Assembly: GCA_023146675.1 (NCBI GenBank)
Contig: JAGLBQ010000187.1
Coordinates: 1-5,455 of the forward strand
DNA: 5,455 nt
Direction: 5' to 3'
Source of the DNA: Cocleimonas sp.
GTDB lineage: Bacteria > Pseudomonadota > Gammaproteobacteria > Thiotrichales > Thiotrichaceae
Shown: piece by piece, positions 1-5,455 of the stretch
Layout of the letters: each line of letters starts with the position of its first letter
Position numbering within the stretch: position 1 is the stretch's first letter
Notes under the pieces: model-generated
Databases searched by the model: none
What the model saw: the letters and a program-made list of their open reading frames with translations, nothing else
What the model was told of the DNA's origin: nothing
Translations under genes and position numbers: made by a program

Positions 1-41
1 CAGAATATAGGTTATTTACGTGATGAATTTATGATTTTTAT

Positions 42-90
42 TTGACATCTTTCAGACACTTTTGAATTATCTTGTGTACTAAGCTATAGT
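42..90 (+). promoter_or_regulatory. Two overlapping sigma70-like promoter candidates
   Basis: Promoter 1 has a perfect -35 TTGACA at 42-47, a 17-base spacer and a weaker -10 AATTAT at 65-70 (4 of 6). Promoter 2 has -35 TTGAAT at 62-67 (4 of 6), a 17-base spacer and -10 TATAGT at 85-90 (5 of 6). The -35 of promoter 2 overlaps the -10 of promoter 1, so the two could hardly be occupied at once. Promoter 2 would start transcripts near position 97 and leave a short leader of about 34 bases before the ATG at 131. Which one is used cannot be decided by reading; the match to consensus is seen, the activity is inferred. Confidence 0.5.
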
Positions 91-119
91 TTCATTATCA
101 CCAAAATAAATATAAACAC

Positions 120-127
120 AAGGCGAG
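120..127 (+). promoter_or_regulatory. Ribosome binding site of the 1463-residue gene
   Basis: AAGG at 120-123 within AAGGCGAG lies 7 bases before the ATG at 131. It supports this start, which also places a complete signal peptide at the N-terminus. Confidence 0.7.
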
Positions 128-130
128 AAA

Positions 131-190
131 ATGAAAGTAATAGCCCATGCGCTTCTGCTTGTTTTACTTTTTAGTATGACAGTACAGGCA
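131..190 (+). other. N-terminal signal peptide of the large protein
   Basis: Residues 1-20 have a short basic start (MK), a hydrophobic core (ALLLVLLF) and V-Q-A at -3 to -1, fitting signal peptidase I cleavage after A20. There is no lipobox cysteine, so it is not a lipoprotein. It would put the first beta-rich region in the periplasm. Confidence 0.85.
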
Positions 191-3100
191 GCACCCATCA
201 CTGATAAAAATATCCCTGACACGCTTAAACCTTGGGTAGATTGGGTTTTATATAATCAGGATCAGCATAATTGTCCTGCGGCTTATAATAATCACCAAAA
301 ACGTTTTTGTACTTGGGCTTCTCGGCTCAAATTAAATCTTAATAATACTGAGGGAAAATTTCAGCAACATTGGCAGGTGCATGATAAGGCATGGATACGC
401 CTTCCTGGGGATAGTAAGTACTGGCCTCAGTCGGTGATGGTGGATGATCGTCCTGCGATTGTGCTCAAGAAACAGGGGTTTCCTAGTGTTCAACTTAGTT
501 CAGGATCACATACTGTTCGTGGTTTATTTGCATGGGATAGCTTGCCAGAGTCTATGACAGTACCACCGTCTACGGGATTGCTAAGCATTACTCGCAATGG
601 TCAACTATTGGCTTTTCCGCGAATTAATCAGCAAGGGCAGTTATGGCTGGATAAATCAGTACAGAAGAAAAATATTGAGAATTCGGTCAATGTGCAGGTG
701 TTTCGTAAGATTATTGATGGTCATCCAATGCGCATTGAAACACGCATTATTCTCAATGTTTCGGGTAACTCCAGAGATATTACTTTCCCAAAGGCTCAGA
801 TTAGCGGGTTTATTCCACTGCAATTACAAAGTAAATTACCTGCACGCATTAATCAGCAAGGGGATTTGCAACTTCAAGTACGTCCTGGAAATTGGGAAGT
901 TAAGTTACATTCTTATCGAGCCGCTAATGTGTCTAATCTTACCATGCCATCGGTGGTACATGAAAATTGGCCACGACAGGAAGTGTGGGTCTTTCAGGCG
1001 GATCCATCATTACGTTTAGCCAATATCGAAGGGACTAATGCCGTTGATGCACGTCAGACACGTTTACCAAAAGAGTGGCATCAATACCCCGCTTATCTGC
1101 TGGAAGCCAAACAGAGAATAATCTTAAAAACCCTTCAGCGTGGTAGTGCTGAGCCTGAGCCAAACCGTCTTCATTTGCGGCGCACGGTGTGGATGGATTT
1201 TGATGGCAAAGGTTATACTTTACATGACCAGATTAGTGGCACAATGACGCGTGGATGGCGCTTATCTGCGTCGCCAGATTTACAATTAGGGCGTGTCAGT
1301 ATTGATGGTGAACCACAGTTTATTACCAAACTTGAACCTGCTACGCTGGATTTGGATACAACAAGGGGGCAAGGAAATGGCGTAGAAGTGCGTCGTGGCA
1401 GTATTAATTTAGAGGCTGATAGTCGTTATACGGACAATATGACTAATCTACCCATAACAGGTTGGCAACATCACTTCCAAGGGGTTGGGCTGAAATTATT
1501 TCTTCCTCCTGGTTGGACGTTATTTTCAGCACATGGTGCAGATAATCGGTCAAATACATGGGTACAACGCTGGACACTGCTTGATCTCTTTATGGTGTTG
1601 ATTATTAGTGTTGCCATTGCACGTTTGTGGAATTGGAAGTGGGGTGTGTTTGGATTATTTACGATGGTATTAATTTGGCATGAGCCAAATGCCCCACGCT
1701 ATATATGGCTTAATCTATTGGCTGTCATTGCCTTGCTGCGTGTGTTGCCAAAAGGATTAGCAAAAAGGCTACTTAGGCTCTATCGAAATATTACATTCCT
1801 TGCGTTACTGCTCATTGTTATTCCTTTTATTGTTTCTGAAGTGCGACAGGGGCTTTATCCACAACTTGGTTTGTATTCTGATTATGAAAGAGTGGTGAAT
1901 GATAATACTCAGACAACCTATAGCACTCTTGACTCTCAGCGTCATGATGAGGATATGGTACTATTTTCGGTTATGGAAGAAGAAGCAGAGATGGATAAAG
2001 AATACTCTGCTGGCATCGTGTCTAGTGCCAGTAAAATGTTACAAAAAAAGCGCTATGCTCCCCCTAAAAAAGCAAAGCGATTGCAGCAGAAAAATGTACT
2101 CAATGAGGTAGACCCTAATGCTAATATTCAAACGGGGCCTGGTTTACCGACATGGAATTGGCAAGCAGTTCGCTTCTTCTGGAATAGCCCTGTTGATCCT
2201 GCGCAGACACTCAAGCTTAATTTTATTTCTCCCACTGTGAATATGTTGCTTAATTTTTTACGTGTAGCACTTTTGTTATTACTCATGTCACTTCTAGTCA
2301 AAGCTTTTATACAGAGAGATGCCGATAGTGCAGGTGATACATCATCCACGGATAGCAAAAAGTGGTATCAACGCTTTTTCAAGACAGCAGTTATTTTATT
2401 GCTGCCTATTGTCTTCATGATAATACTTATGCCAGAAGCACAGGCAGAAGGGTCTTTGACAGCGCAGGCTAATACAACCATAGAGGCACGCGTCGTTGAG
2501 TTGGAGTCATTATTGCGCAAGAAAAACCGCTTAATTACCTTAAAGAATGAACAACTCGCTCGACAACAAGTTGAAACAAAGCACAATGCTCCTGTACCAC
2601 CATCGGCGCCAAGTTTCAATAATATGCATTCAAAGAAGAGTGGAATGCATTCGCAGAAAATAACAAATGCGACGTTTCCTTCAATGAAACTATTGGATAC
2701 GCTACAAAAACGTCTCTTAGCGGTGGATGATTGTTTGCCAGAGTGTGCGTTAATAGAGGCAATGAAATTAGAAGTCAGTGCTGATGCGCTCATCGTACAT
2801 TTAAAAGTTCATAGTGCTAATAATAGTGTGATTCCACTGCCTGCTAATGGCAATCAATGGCGACCTGATAGTGTGTTAATTAATCATCAACCAGCCAGTG
2901 CATTAGCGCGTGACTCAGCGGCTAATTTATGGATAGGGATGGGACAGGGGACGCATATTATTACTTTGCAAGGCAAGCTACCCCCACAATCACAATTATC
3001 ACTATCATTACCACTAAAACCCCATAGAGTGACATGGCAAGGCAAGGGCTGGACGGTTGAAGGTATTCGTGAAGATCATACGCCAGAGCAGCAATTACAA

Positions 3101-4522
3101 TTAGTGCGCACACAGGTAAAAGATGCAAGTAAGCGTGATTTAATGCAGCAAAATACGATTTTACCCCCGTTATTGCATATAGAACGTACCTTGCATTTGG
3201 GCTTGGATTGGAATTTAGAAACAAATGTTACCCGCCTTTCACCACTGGGTAGCCCTGTCAGTATGCGACTTCCTTTGTTTAAGAATGAATCTGTCTTAAG
3301 CAATGCTAATACCGTAAAAAATGGAAAAATTGCCATTAGCTTAGGCGCAATGCAAAAAGGTATGAGCTGGAAATCCCGACTACCTGTTGCTTCTAGCTTA
3401 AAATTAATTGCTACCCAGCAGCAAGGCTTAGTAGAGAGCTGGAAGCTAGATATAAGCACTCTCTGGCATGTCAATATCACAGGGATTCCTGAAATTCATC
3501 ATGCGACTCAAAATACAGAATGGCTACCCGAATGGAAGCCTTGGCCAGGCGAATCGATTAATTTATCGATCAGTCGTCCTGAGGGGGTTGCAGGGCGCAC
3601 CCTGACGATAGAGCGTAGCTTGTTAACGAGTCGTATTGGTAAGCGACTGCGTGAAAGTAATCTGACGTTGCGTTTGCGAAGTAGTCGTGGGGGGCAGCAT
3701 ATTATTACCCTGCCAGAAAATGTTGAACTACTCTCGGTCAGTATTGACGGTAAACGACAACCTGTGCGCCAAAAAGAACGCCTTGTTAGTTTACCTATCT
3801 CCCCAGGCGAGCAAAAGATTCAACTTAACTGGCGAGAAGCAAAAAAAATAGGGATTTATCTACAACAACCCGCCGTAGATTTAGGCGTGGATAGCGTGAA
3901 TAATAGTATTCACCTCAATCTTGCGAGAGATCGTTGGATACTCTTTGCAGGTGGCCCGCAAATGGGGCCTGCAGTGCTTTTCTGGGGTGTGTTAATTGTG
4001 ATATTACTCGGTGCAATTGTACTTGGCAGAATTAAAGATAGCCCACTACGAATTTGGCAATGGTTCTTGCTAGGCGTAGGTTTAAGCCTCGTTACTCCTT
4101 TTATGTTGCTGATTGTTGTTGGCTGGATAATGGCACTGAAATATCGACCTTTATTAGAGAAAACGAGGAGTAATACTGTCTTTAATACAGGACAAGTTTT
4201 GCTAGTGCTCTTTACTCTAGTAGCCTTTGGTGTGCTATTTTTTGCATTAAAGCAAGGACTCTTAGGTCTGCCTAATATGCAAATATCAGGTAATGGCTCT
4301 TATGCAGGAAGTTTGCAATGGTTTCAAGATCGTAGCCCTTCATTACTCTCACAGCCTTGGGTTATTTCCATACCATTATTTGTGTATAGATTGCTAATGT
4401 TGTTATGGGCATTATGGCTCGCCTTTGCGCTGATTAATTGGTTGAAATGGGGATGGCATAACTTTACGGTAGGTGGACTTTGGCGTAAGCGTGAAATGAA
4501 AGAAACAAAGGAAAAGAGTTAG
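131..4522 (+). CDS. Large duplicated periplasmic/inner-membrane protein of unknown function
   Basis: I recognise this as resembling large uncharacterised membrane proteins of Gammaproteobacteria but cannot name a family. A signal peptide (residues 1-20, VQA before the cut) leads to a beta-rich periplasmic region (21-480). Likely helices follow at 481-498, 503-516, 524-541, 553-571 and 702-726, with a charged periplasmic loop at 572-700. A second signal-like segment (751-772, ending AQA) opens a second periplasmic region with a short coiled coil (about 783-817), a Pro/Ser-rich linker (816-850) and a beta-rich part to 1275. Helices at 1277-1300, 1307-1336 (probably a hairpin), 1354-1374 and 1410-1440 end in a basic cytoplasmic tail. 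The two halves are homologous along their length. The only cysteines are C48/C60 and C868/C872. No catalytic motif, nucleotide-binding loop or transporter signature is visible. The start is supported by the ribosome binding site and signal peptide. The frame is uninterrupted and ends with TAG. A structural or envelope-related role is inference only. Confidence 0.96.
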   Translation: MKVIAHALLLVLLFSMTVQAAPITDKNIPDTLKPWVDWVLYNQDQHNCPAAYNNHQKRFCTWASRLKLNLNNTEGKFQQHWQVHDKAWIRLPGDSKYWPQSVMVDDRPAIVLKKQGFPSVQLSSGSHTVRGLFAWDSLPESMTVPPSTGLLSITRNGQLLAFPRINQQGQLWLDKSVQKKNIENSVNVQVFRKIIDGHPMRIETRIILNVSGNSRDITFPKAQISGFIPLQLQSKLPARINQQGDLQLQVRPGNWEVKLHSYRAANVSNLTMPSVVHENWPRQEVWVFQADPSLRLANIEGTNAVDARQTRLPKEWHQYPAYLLEAKQRIILKTLQRGSAEPEPNRLHLRRTVWMDFDGKGYTLHDQISGTMTRGWRLSASPDLQLGRVSIDGEPQFITKLEPATLDLDTTRGQGNGVEVRRGSINLEADSRYTDNMTNLPITGWQHHFQGVGLKLFLPPGWTLFSAHGADNRSNTWVQRWTLLDLFMVLIISVAIARLWNWKWGVFGLFTMVLIWHEPNAPRYIWLNLLAVIALLRVLPKGLAKRLLRLYRNITFLALLLIVIPFIVSEVRQGLYPQLGLYSDYERVVNDNTQTTYSTLDSQRHDEDMVLFSVMEEEAEMDKEYSAGIVSSASKMLQKKRYAPPKKAKRLQQKNVLNEVDPNANIQTGPGLPTWNWQAVRFFWNSPVDPAQTLKLNFISPTVNMLLNFLRVALLLLLMSLLVKAFIQRDADSAGDTSSTDSKKWYQRFFKTAVILLLPIVFMIILMPEAQAEGSLTAQANTTIEARVVELESLLRKKNRLITLKNEQLARQQVETKHNAPVPPSAPSFNNMHSKKSGMHSQKITNATFPSMKLLDTLQKRLLAVDDCLPECALIEAMKLEVSADALIVHLKVHSANNSVIPLPANGNQWRPDSVLINHQPASALARDSAANLWIGMGQGTHIITLQGKLPPQSQLSLSLPLKPHRVTWQGKGWTVEGIREDHTPEQQLQLVRTQVKDASKRDLMQQNTILPPLLHIERTLHLGLDWNLETNVTRLSPLGSPVSMRLPLFKNESVLSNANTVKNGKIAISLGAMQKGMSWKSRLPVASSLKLIATQQQGLVESWKLDISTLWHVNITGIPEIHHATQNTEWLPEWKPWPGESINLSISRPEGVAGRTLTIERSLLTSRIGKRLRESNLTLRLRSSRGGQHIITLPENVELLSVSIDGKRQPVRQKERLVSLPISPGEQKIQLNWREAKKIGIYLQQPAVDLGVDSVNNSIHLNLARDRWILFAGGPQMGPAVLFWGVLIVILLGAIVLGRIKDSPLRIWQWFLLGVGLSLVTPFMLLIVVGWIMALKYRPLLEKTRSNTVFNTGQVLLVLFTLVAFGVLFFALKQGLLGLPNMQISGNGSYAGSLQWFQDRSPSLLSQPWVISIPLFVYRLLMLLWALWLAFALINWLKWGWHNFTVGGLWRKREMKETKEKS
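623..862 (+). repeat. 15-base direct repeat encoding I-N-Q-Q-G
   Basis: ATTAATCAGCAAGGG occurs at 623-637 and again at 848-862, in the same reading frame. The two copies give R-I-N-Q-Q-G-Q-L (residues 164-171) and R-I-N-Q-Q-G-D-L (239-246). They look like equivalent turns between strands in the first periplasmic region. The listed span runs from the first copy to the end of the second. Confidence 0.7.
1868..2122 (+). other. Charged insertion in the module A loop
   Basis: Residues about 580-664 lie between the fourth and fifth helices of module A. The segment has an acidic patch around 613-623 followed by a strongly basic, lysine-rich patch at 639-654. In module B the equivalent gap between K-Q-G-L (1374-1377) and M-Q-I (1383-1385) is only a few residues, so this is an insertion in A or a loss in B. 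The topology model puts it in the periplasm. It looks disordered and has no recognised domain. Confidence 0.6.
2381..2446 (+). other. Internal signal-peptide-like segment at the module junction
   Basis: Residues 751-772 start with a lysine after a polar, probably cytoplasmic stretch (728-750), have a hydrophobic core (AVILLLPIVFMIIL) and end in P-E-A-Q-A before E-G. This is the layout of a signal peptide with an A-x-A cleavage site, and it occupies the position in module B that the true signal peptide holds in module A. It must at least act as a membrane-crossing helix that returns the chain to the periplasm. Whether it is cleaved, splitting the protein in two, cannot be told from sequence. 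Confidence 0.65.
2477..2581 (+). other. Short coiled-coil candidate in module B
   Basis: Residues about 783-817 are rich in E, K, R and Q with leucines, isoleucines and valines spaced in a heptad-like way (V788, L791, L794/L795, L801, L804, L809). The segment follows directly after the internal signal-like sequence and has no counterpart in module A. It could support oligomerisation. Confidence 0.5.
2624..2665 (+). repeat. Imperfect 21-base tandem duplication in the linker
   Basis: Two adjacent 21-base units (2624-2644 and 2645-2665) both begin ATGCATTC and encode MHSKKSG followed by MHSQKIT. The unit is seven codons, so the frame is kept. It lies in the low-complexity linker of module B, where length change is probably tolerated. 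Confidence 0.6.
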
Positions 4523-4592
4523 GGAGAAACAGAAGTAAATGGTAAATGGAGCTGATGCTTTAGCTTCGCAATACCTTCTGATGCCATTAGGC

Positions 4593-4616
4593 GAGGCAGA
4601 CATTGAAAATTGCCTC
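4593..4616. terminator. Weak hairpin in the convergent gap (1)
   Basis: GAGGCA (4593-4598) and TGCCTC (4611-4616) form a 6-bp stem around a 12-base loop. There is no T-tract after it on either strand, so it is not a canonical intrinsic terminator. It could still stabilise an mRNA end or slow polymerase between the convergent genes. Confidence 0.25.
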
Positions 4617-4652
4617 ATCTAGTAGCGTTGGAAGGAGGTGAACCTGAAGGAT

Positions 4653-4681
4653 TACTTCCATGGCATTGTTTATGGGAAGTA
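4653..4681. terminator. Weak hairpin in the convergent gap (2)
   Basis: TACTTCC (4653-4659) pairs with GGAAGTA (4675-4681) over 7 bp. The stem can extend inward by AT/AT with one bulged G. No T-tract follows on either strand. It lies 36 bases beyond the stop codon of the minus-strand gene and about 130 bases beyond that of the plus-strand gene, so it is a possible shared 3' end structure. Confidence 0.3.
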
Positions 4682-4716
4682 TCTATCAACAGCATTTGTT
4701 ATAAATAGAGAGTTTA

Positions 4717-5283
4717 TTATATAGATTGCATACCGCCAGACATAACCGCCGCAATAATTGCGCCAATGACAACAACAATGTAAAGCACAATAAGAACGAG
4801 AGCGATAATACCAAGAACTTTTTCCCATTTGGGTGTTGCTCTTGTTGATCCAAAATTATTAGGACCTTCAACTCCTTTTTTGACTAACGCATAAATACCA
4901 AAGATAAGATTCACAAGCGGAATAAAGGCAAGTATTGACCACCAGCCGCTCATATTGATGTCATGCAAGCGACGAATAAAGAAGATAATGGTAATAACAA
5001 GTGAAACCAGCATGAATGCGATCATAAACAGACCTGCACCAGAAGTATAAAACGCTACCATCGCATTAGGATCTGTTCCCGTTAGTAGTGTGGAGGCTGC
5101 CCCAGCAATGCCCGCGATAGCTGCAAATGCAATCAGCATTATGATATTTAATATTAGATTCCAAGCTAAAAAGCTAAGGCGACTAAAACGTCCTTTTGCC
5201 GAAAAAGGGCTACTTGTATCATTTTTGCCATTATTTAGATCTCGATGAAGATCACTCGCGGGGGTTGAATATGGATTTGTCAT
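4717..5283 (-). CDS. DUF805 family inner-membrane protein
   Basis: A 188-residue polytopic membrane protein of the DUF805 family (the group of E. coli YhaH and YhaI), whose function is unknown. Family marks visible are G31-R32-F-S-R35-x-x-F (the usual G-R-x-x-R-x-x-F entry), the hallmark R104-R105-L-H-D108 followed by S112-G-W-W115, and the exit motif G140-P-N-N-F-G145. Helices are likely at about 39-64, 81-103, 115-133 and 156-180. The N-terminus MTNPYSTPASDL is a soluble motif of the N-P-Y-x-x-P-x-x-D-L type seen before many gammaproteobacterial membrane domains. Short members such as YhaH end soon after the N-x-(Y/F)-G motif, whereas this one adds a further helix and a Gly-rich tail. The ATG is fixed by a good ribosome binding site 5 bases upstream; the stop is TAA. 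It converges on the large gene, so the two are not co-transcribed. RstA-like repeats upstream may regulate it. Confidence 0.94.
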   Translation of the reverse strand: MTNPYSTPASDLHRDLNNGKNDTSSPFSAKGRFSRLSFLAWNLILNIIMLIAFAAIAGIAGAASTLLTGTDPNAMVAFYTSGAGLFMIAFMLVSLVITIIFFIRRLHDINMSGWWSILAFIPLVNLIFGIYALVKKGVEGPNNFGSTRATPKWEKVLGIIALVLIVLYIVVVIGAIIAAVMSGGMQSI

Positions 5284-5288
5284 GTTGG

Positions 5289-5294
5289 CTCCTT
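5289..5294 (-). promoter_or_regulatory. Ribosome binding site of the DUF805 gene
   Basis: On the minus strand AAGGAG lies 5 bases before the ATG at 5283-5281. This is a strong, well-spaced Shine-Dalgarno site and selects this start. Confidence 0.85.
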
Positions 5295-5318
5295 ATTATT
5301 ATTAAAATAAAAAATATA

Positions 5319-5347
5319 ACTATAGGGTATTTTTTTAAAAGCGTCTT
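5319..5347 (-). promoter_or_regulatory. Possible promoter of the DUF805 gene with a weak -35
   Basis: On the minus strand TATAGT (plus 5324-5319) matches the -10 consensus at 5 of 6 bases. With a 17-base spacer the -35 position reads AAGACG (5347-5342), which matches only 3 of 6. A good -10 without a -35 is typical of promoters that need an activator, and activator-like repeats lie about 35 bases further upstream. The leader would be AT-rich and about 28 bases long. Confidence 0.4.
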
Positions 5348-5380
5348 GTTTCATATGATGTAAGGGAAGCTCTAGTACGT

Positions 5381-5417
5381 TGTTACATATTGTTACAGTC
5401 TTGAGATGTTTGTTACA
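5381..5417. promoter_or_regulatory. Phased TGTTACA repeats with an RstA-box match
   Basis: TGTTACA occurs at 5381-5387, 5391-5397 and 5411-5417, so the starts are 10 and 20 bases apart and all face one side of the helix. The stretch 5384-5397 fits the published E. coli RstA box TACATNTNGTTACA at every defined base. Tandem direct half-sites at about 10-11 bp spacing are the usual target of OmpR/PhoB-family response regulators. The site is upstream of the DUF805 gene and could also serve a rightward gene beyond the window. The repeats are seen; the regulator is inferred. Confidence 0.5.
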
Positions 5418-5455
5418 GCAAGTCTTTGTATTATTTGATCGTCAATTAATGACAA

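Larger units (their letters stand above)
131..2335 (+). repeat. Module A: first half of the internal duplication
   Basis: Residues about 1-735. Landmarks shared with module B are: signal segment; cysteine pair C48/C60; W98-P99-x-S-V-x-V then R-P-A (107-109); an LP-x-E-W stretch at 312-316 followed by R-x-L-x-L-R-R-T (346-352); V-S-I-D-G at 389-393; a hydrophobic strand ending in GWTLFSAHG (461-469) just before the first helix; R-Q-G-L at 572-575; I-Q at 666-667; and a final helix at 702-726. The similarity was found by eye and is diverged at protein level; no long DNA identity remains, so the duplication is old. Confidence 0.75.
2363..4522 (+). repeat. Module B: second half of the internal duplication
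   Basis: Residues about 745-1463, nearly the same length as module A. Corresponding landmarks are: signal-like segment 751-772; cysteine pair C868/C872; W910-x-P-x-S-V-x-I then Q-P-A (920-922); LPEW at 1132-1135 followed by R-x-L-T-I-E-R-S (1156-1163); V-S-I-D-G at 1203-1207; RWILFAGG (1268-1275) just before the first helix; K-Q-G-L at 1374-1377; M-Q-I at 1383-1385; and a final helix at about 1410-1440. Extra to module B is the coiled-coil and linker region at 783-850 between its signal-like segment and the cysteine pair. Confidence 0.75.

Noticed and set aside
597..1019. A 140-codon plus-strand frame overlapping the large gene
   Set aside because: It is out of frame with a well-supported gene and its translation shows no family features, so it is a shadow.
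2636..2665. The repeat in the linker as a possible mobile-element target duplication or CRISPR-like repeat
   Set aside because: There are only two units, they are adjacent with no spacer, imperfect and in frame, which fits replication slippage better.
2128..3480. Several minus-strand open frames of 76-141 codons inside the large gene
   Set aside because: They are opposite a clearly coding plus frame, lack ribosome binding sites and give low-complexity, cysteine-rich translations typical of shadow frames.
131..4522. The large protein as a CreD-like, mechanosensitive-channel or adhesin protein
   Set aside because: None of the signature motifs of these families is visible, and the resemblance is limited to a large periplasmic part followed by several helices.
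4539..4622. A 27-codon open frame (starts MVNGADAL) just after the large gene, with GGGAG upstream
   Set aside because: The GGGAG is 12 bases from the ATG, the product has no recognisable feature, and two stop codons in a row end it. Too short to separate from chance.
4626..4727. Continuation of the same frame past the double stop, which could suggest a degraded gene
   Set aside because: The combined translation resembles no family I recognise, and the length is within chance for AT-rich DNA.
5429..5434. A rightward -10 (TATTAT) near the right edge as a promoter of a gene beyond the window
   Set aside because: The -35 position (5406-5411) reads ATGTTT, a poor match, and no gene start is visible before the window ends, so it was not listed as a feature.

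Overview
The window is AT-rich bacterial DNA holding two intact protein genes in convergent orientation. Both are inner-membrane proteins. A cleavable signal peptide, Shine-Dalgarno sites, a DUF805 protein with an NPYS-type N-terminus and a site matching the E. coli RstA consensus all suggest a Gammaproteobacterium. I cannot name the genus. There is no sign of phage, insertion sequences, CRISPR, tRNA or rRNA.

Layout: positions 1-130 are an upstream region with two overlapping sigma70-like promoter candidates and a ribosome binding site. Positions 131-4522 (+) encode a 1463-residue secreted and membrane-anchored protein of unknown function. Positions 4523-4716 are a convergent gap with two hairpins, no canonical terminator, and an orphan near-perfect Shine-Dalgarno sequence. 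Positions 4717-5283 (-) encode a DUF805 membrane protein. Positions 5284-5455 are the control region of the DUF805 gene, and possibly of a rightward gene beyond the window. It carries three TGTTACA repeats on an exact 10-bp grid, and two of them form a perfect match to the published E. coli RstA box.

The main observation is that the 1463-residue protein is a complete internal duplication. Residues about 1-735 and 745-1463 share the same order of elements: signal-like hydrophobic segment, cysteine pair, W-x-P/P-x-S-V motif, beta-rich periplasmic region, V-S-I-D-G motif, a hydrophobic run ending in LF-x-x-x-G, a five-helix membrane pattern, a (R/K)QGL motif and a final helix. The second half begins with its own signal-peptide-like sequence ending in AQA. 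This suggests two paralogous membrane proteins fused into one chain. All four cysteines of the protein lie in the two equivalent pairs.

Nothing here shows that the two genes act together. Their convergent layout argues against an operon. Both products sit in the inner membrane, and the long protein exposes two large domains to the periplasm, so an envelope role is a reasonable inference but no biochemical activity can be assigned.
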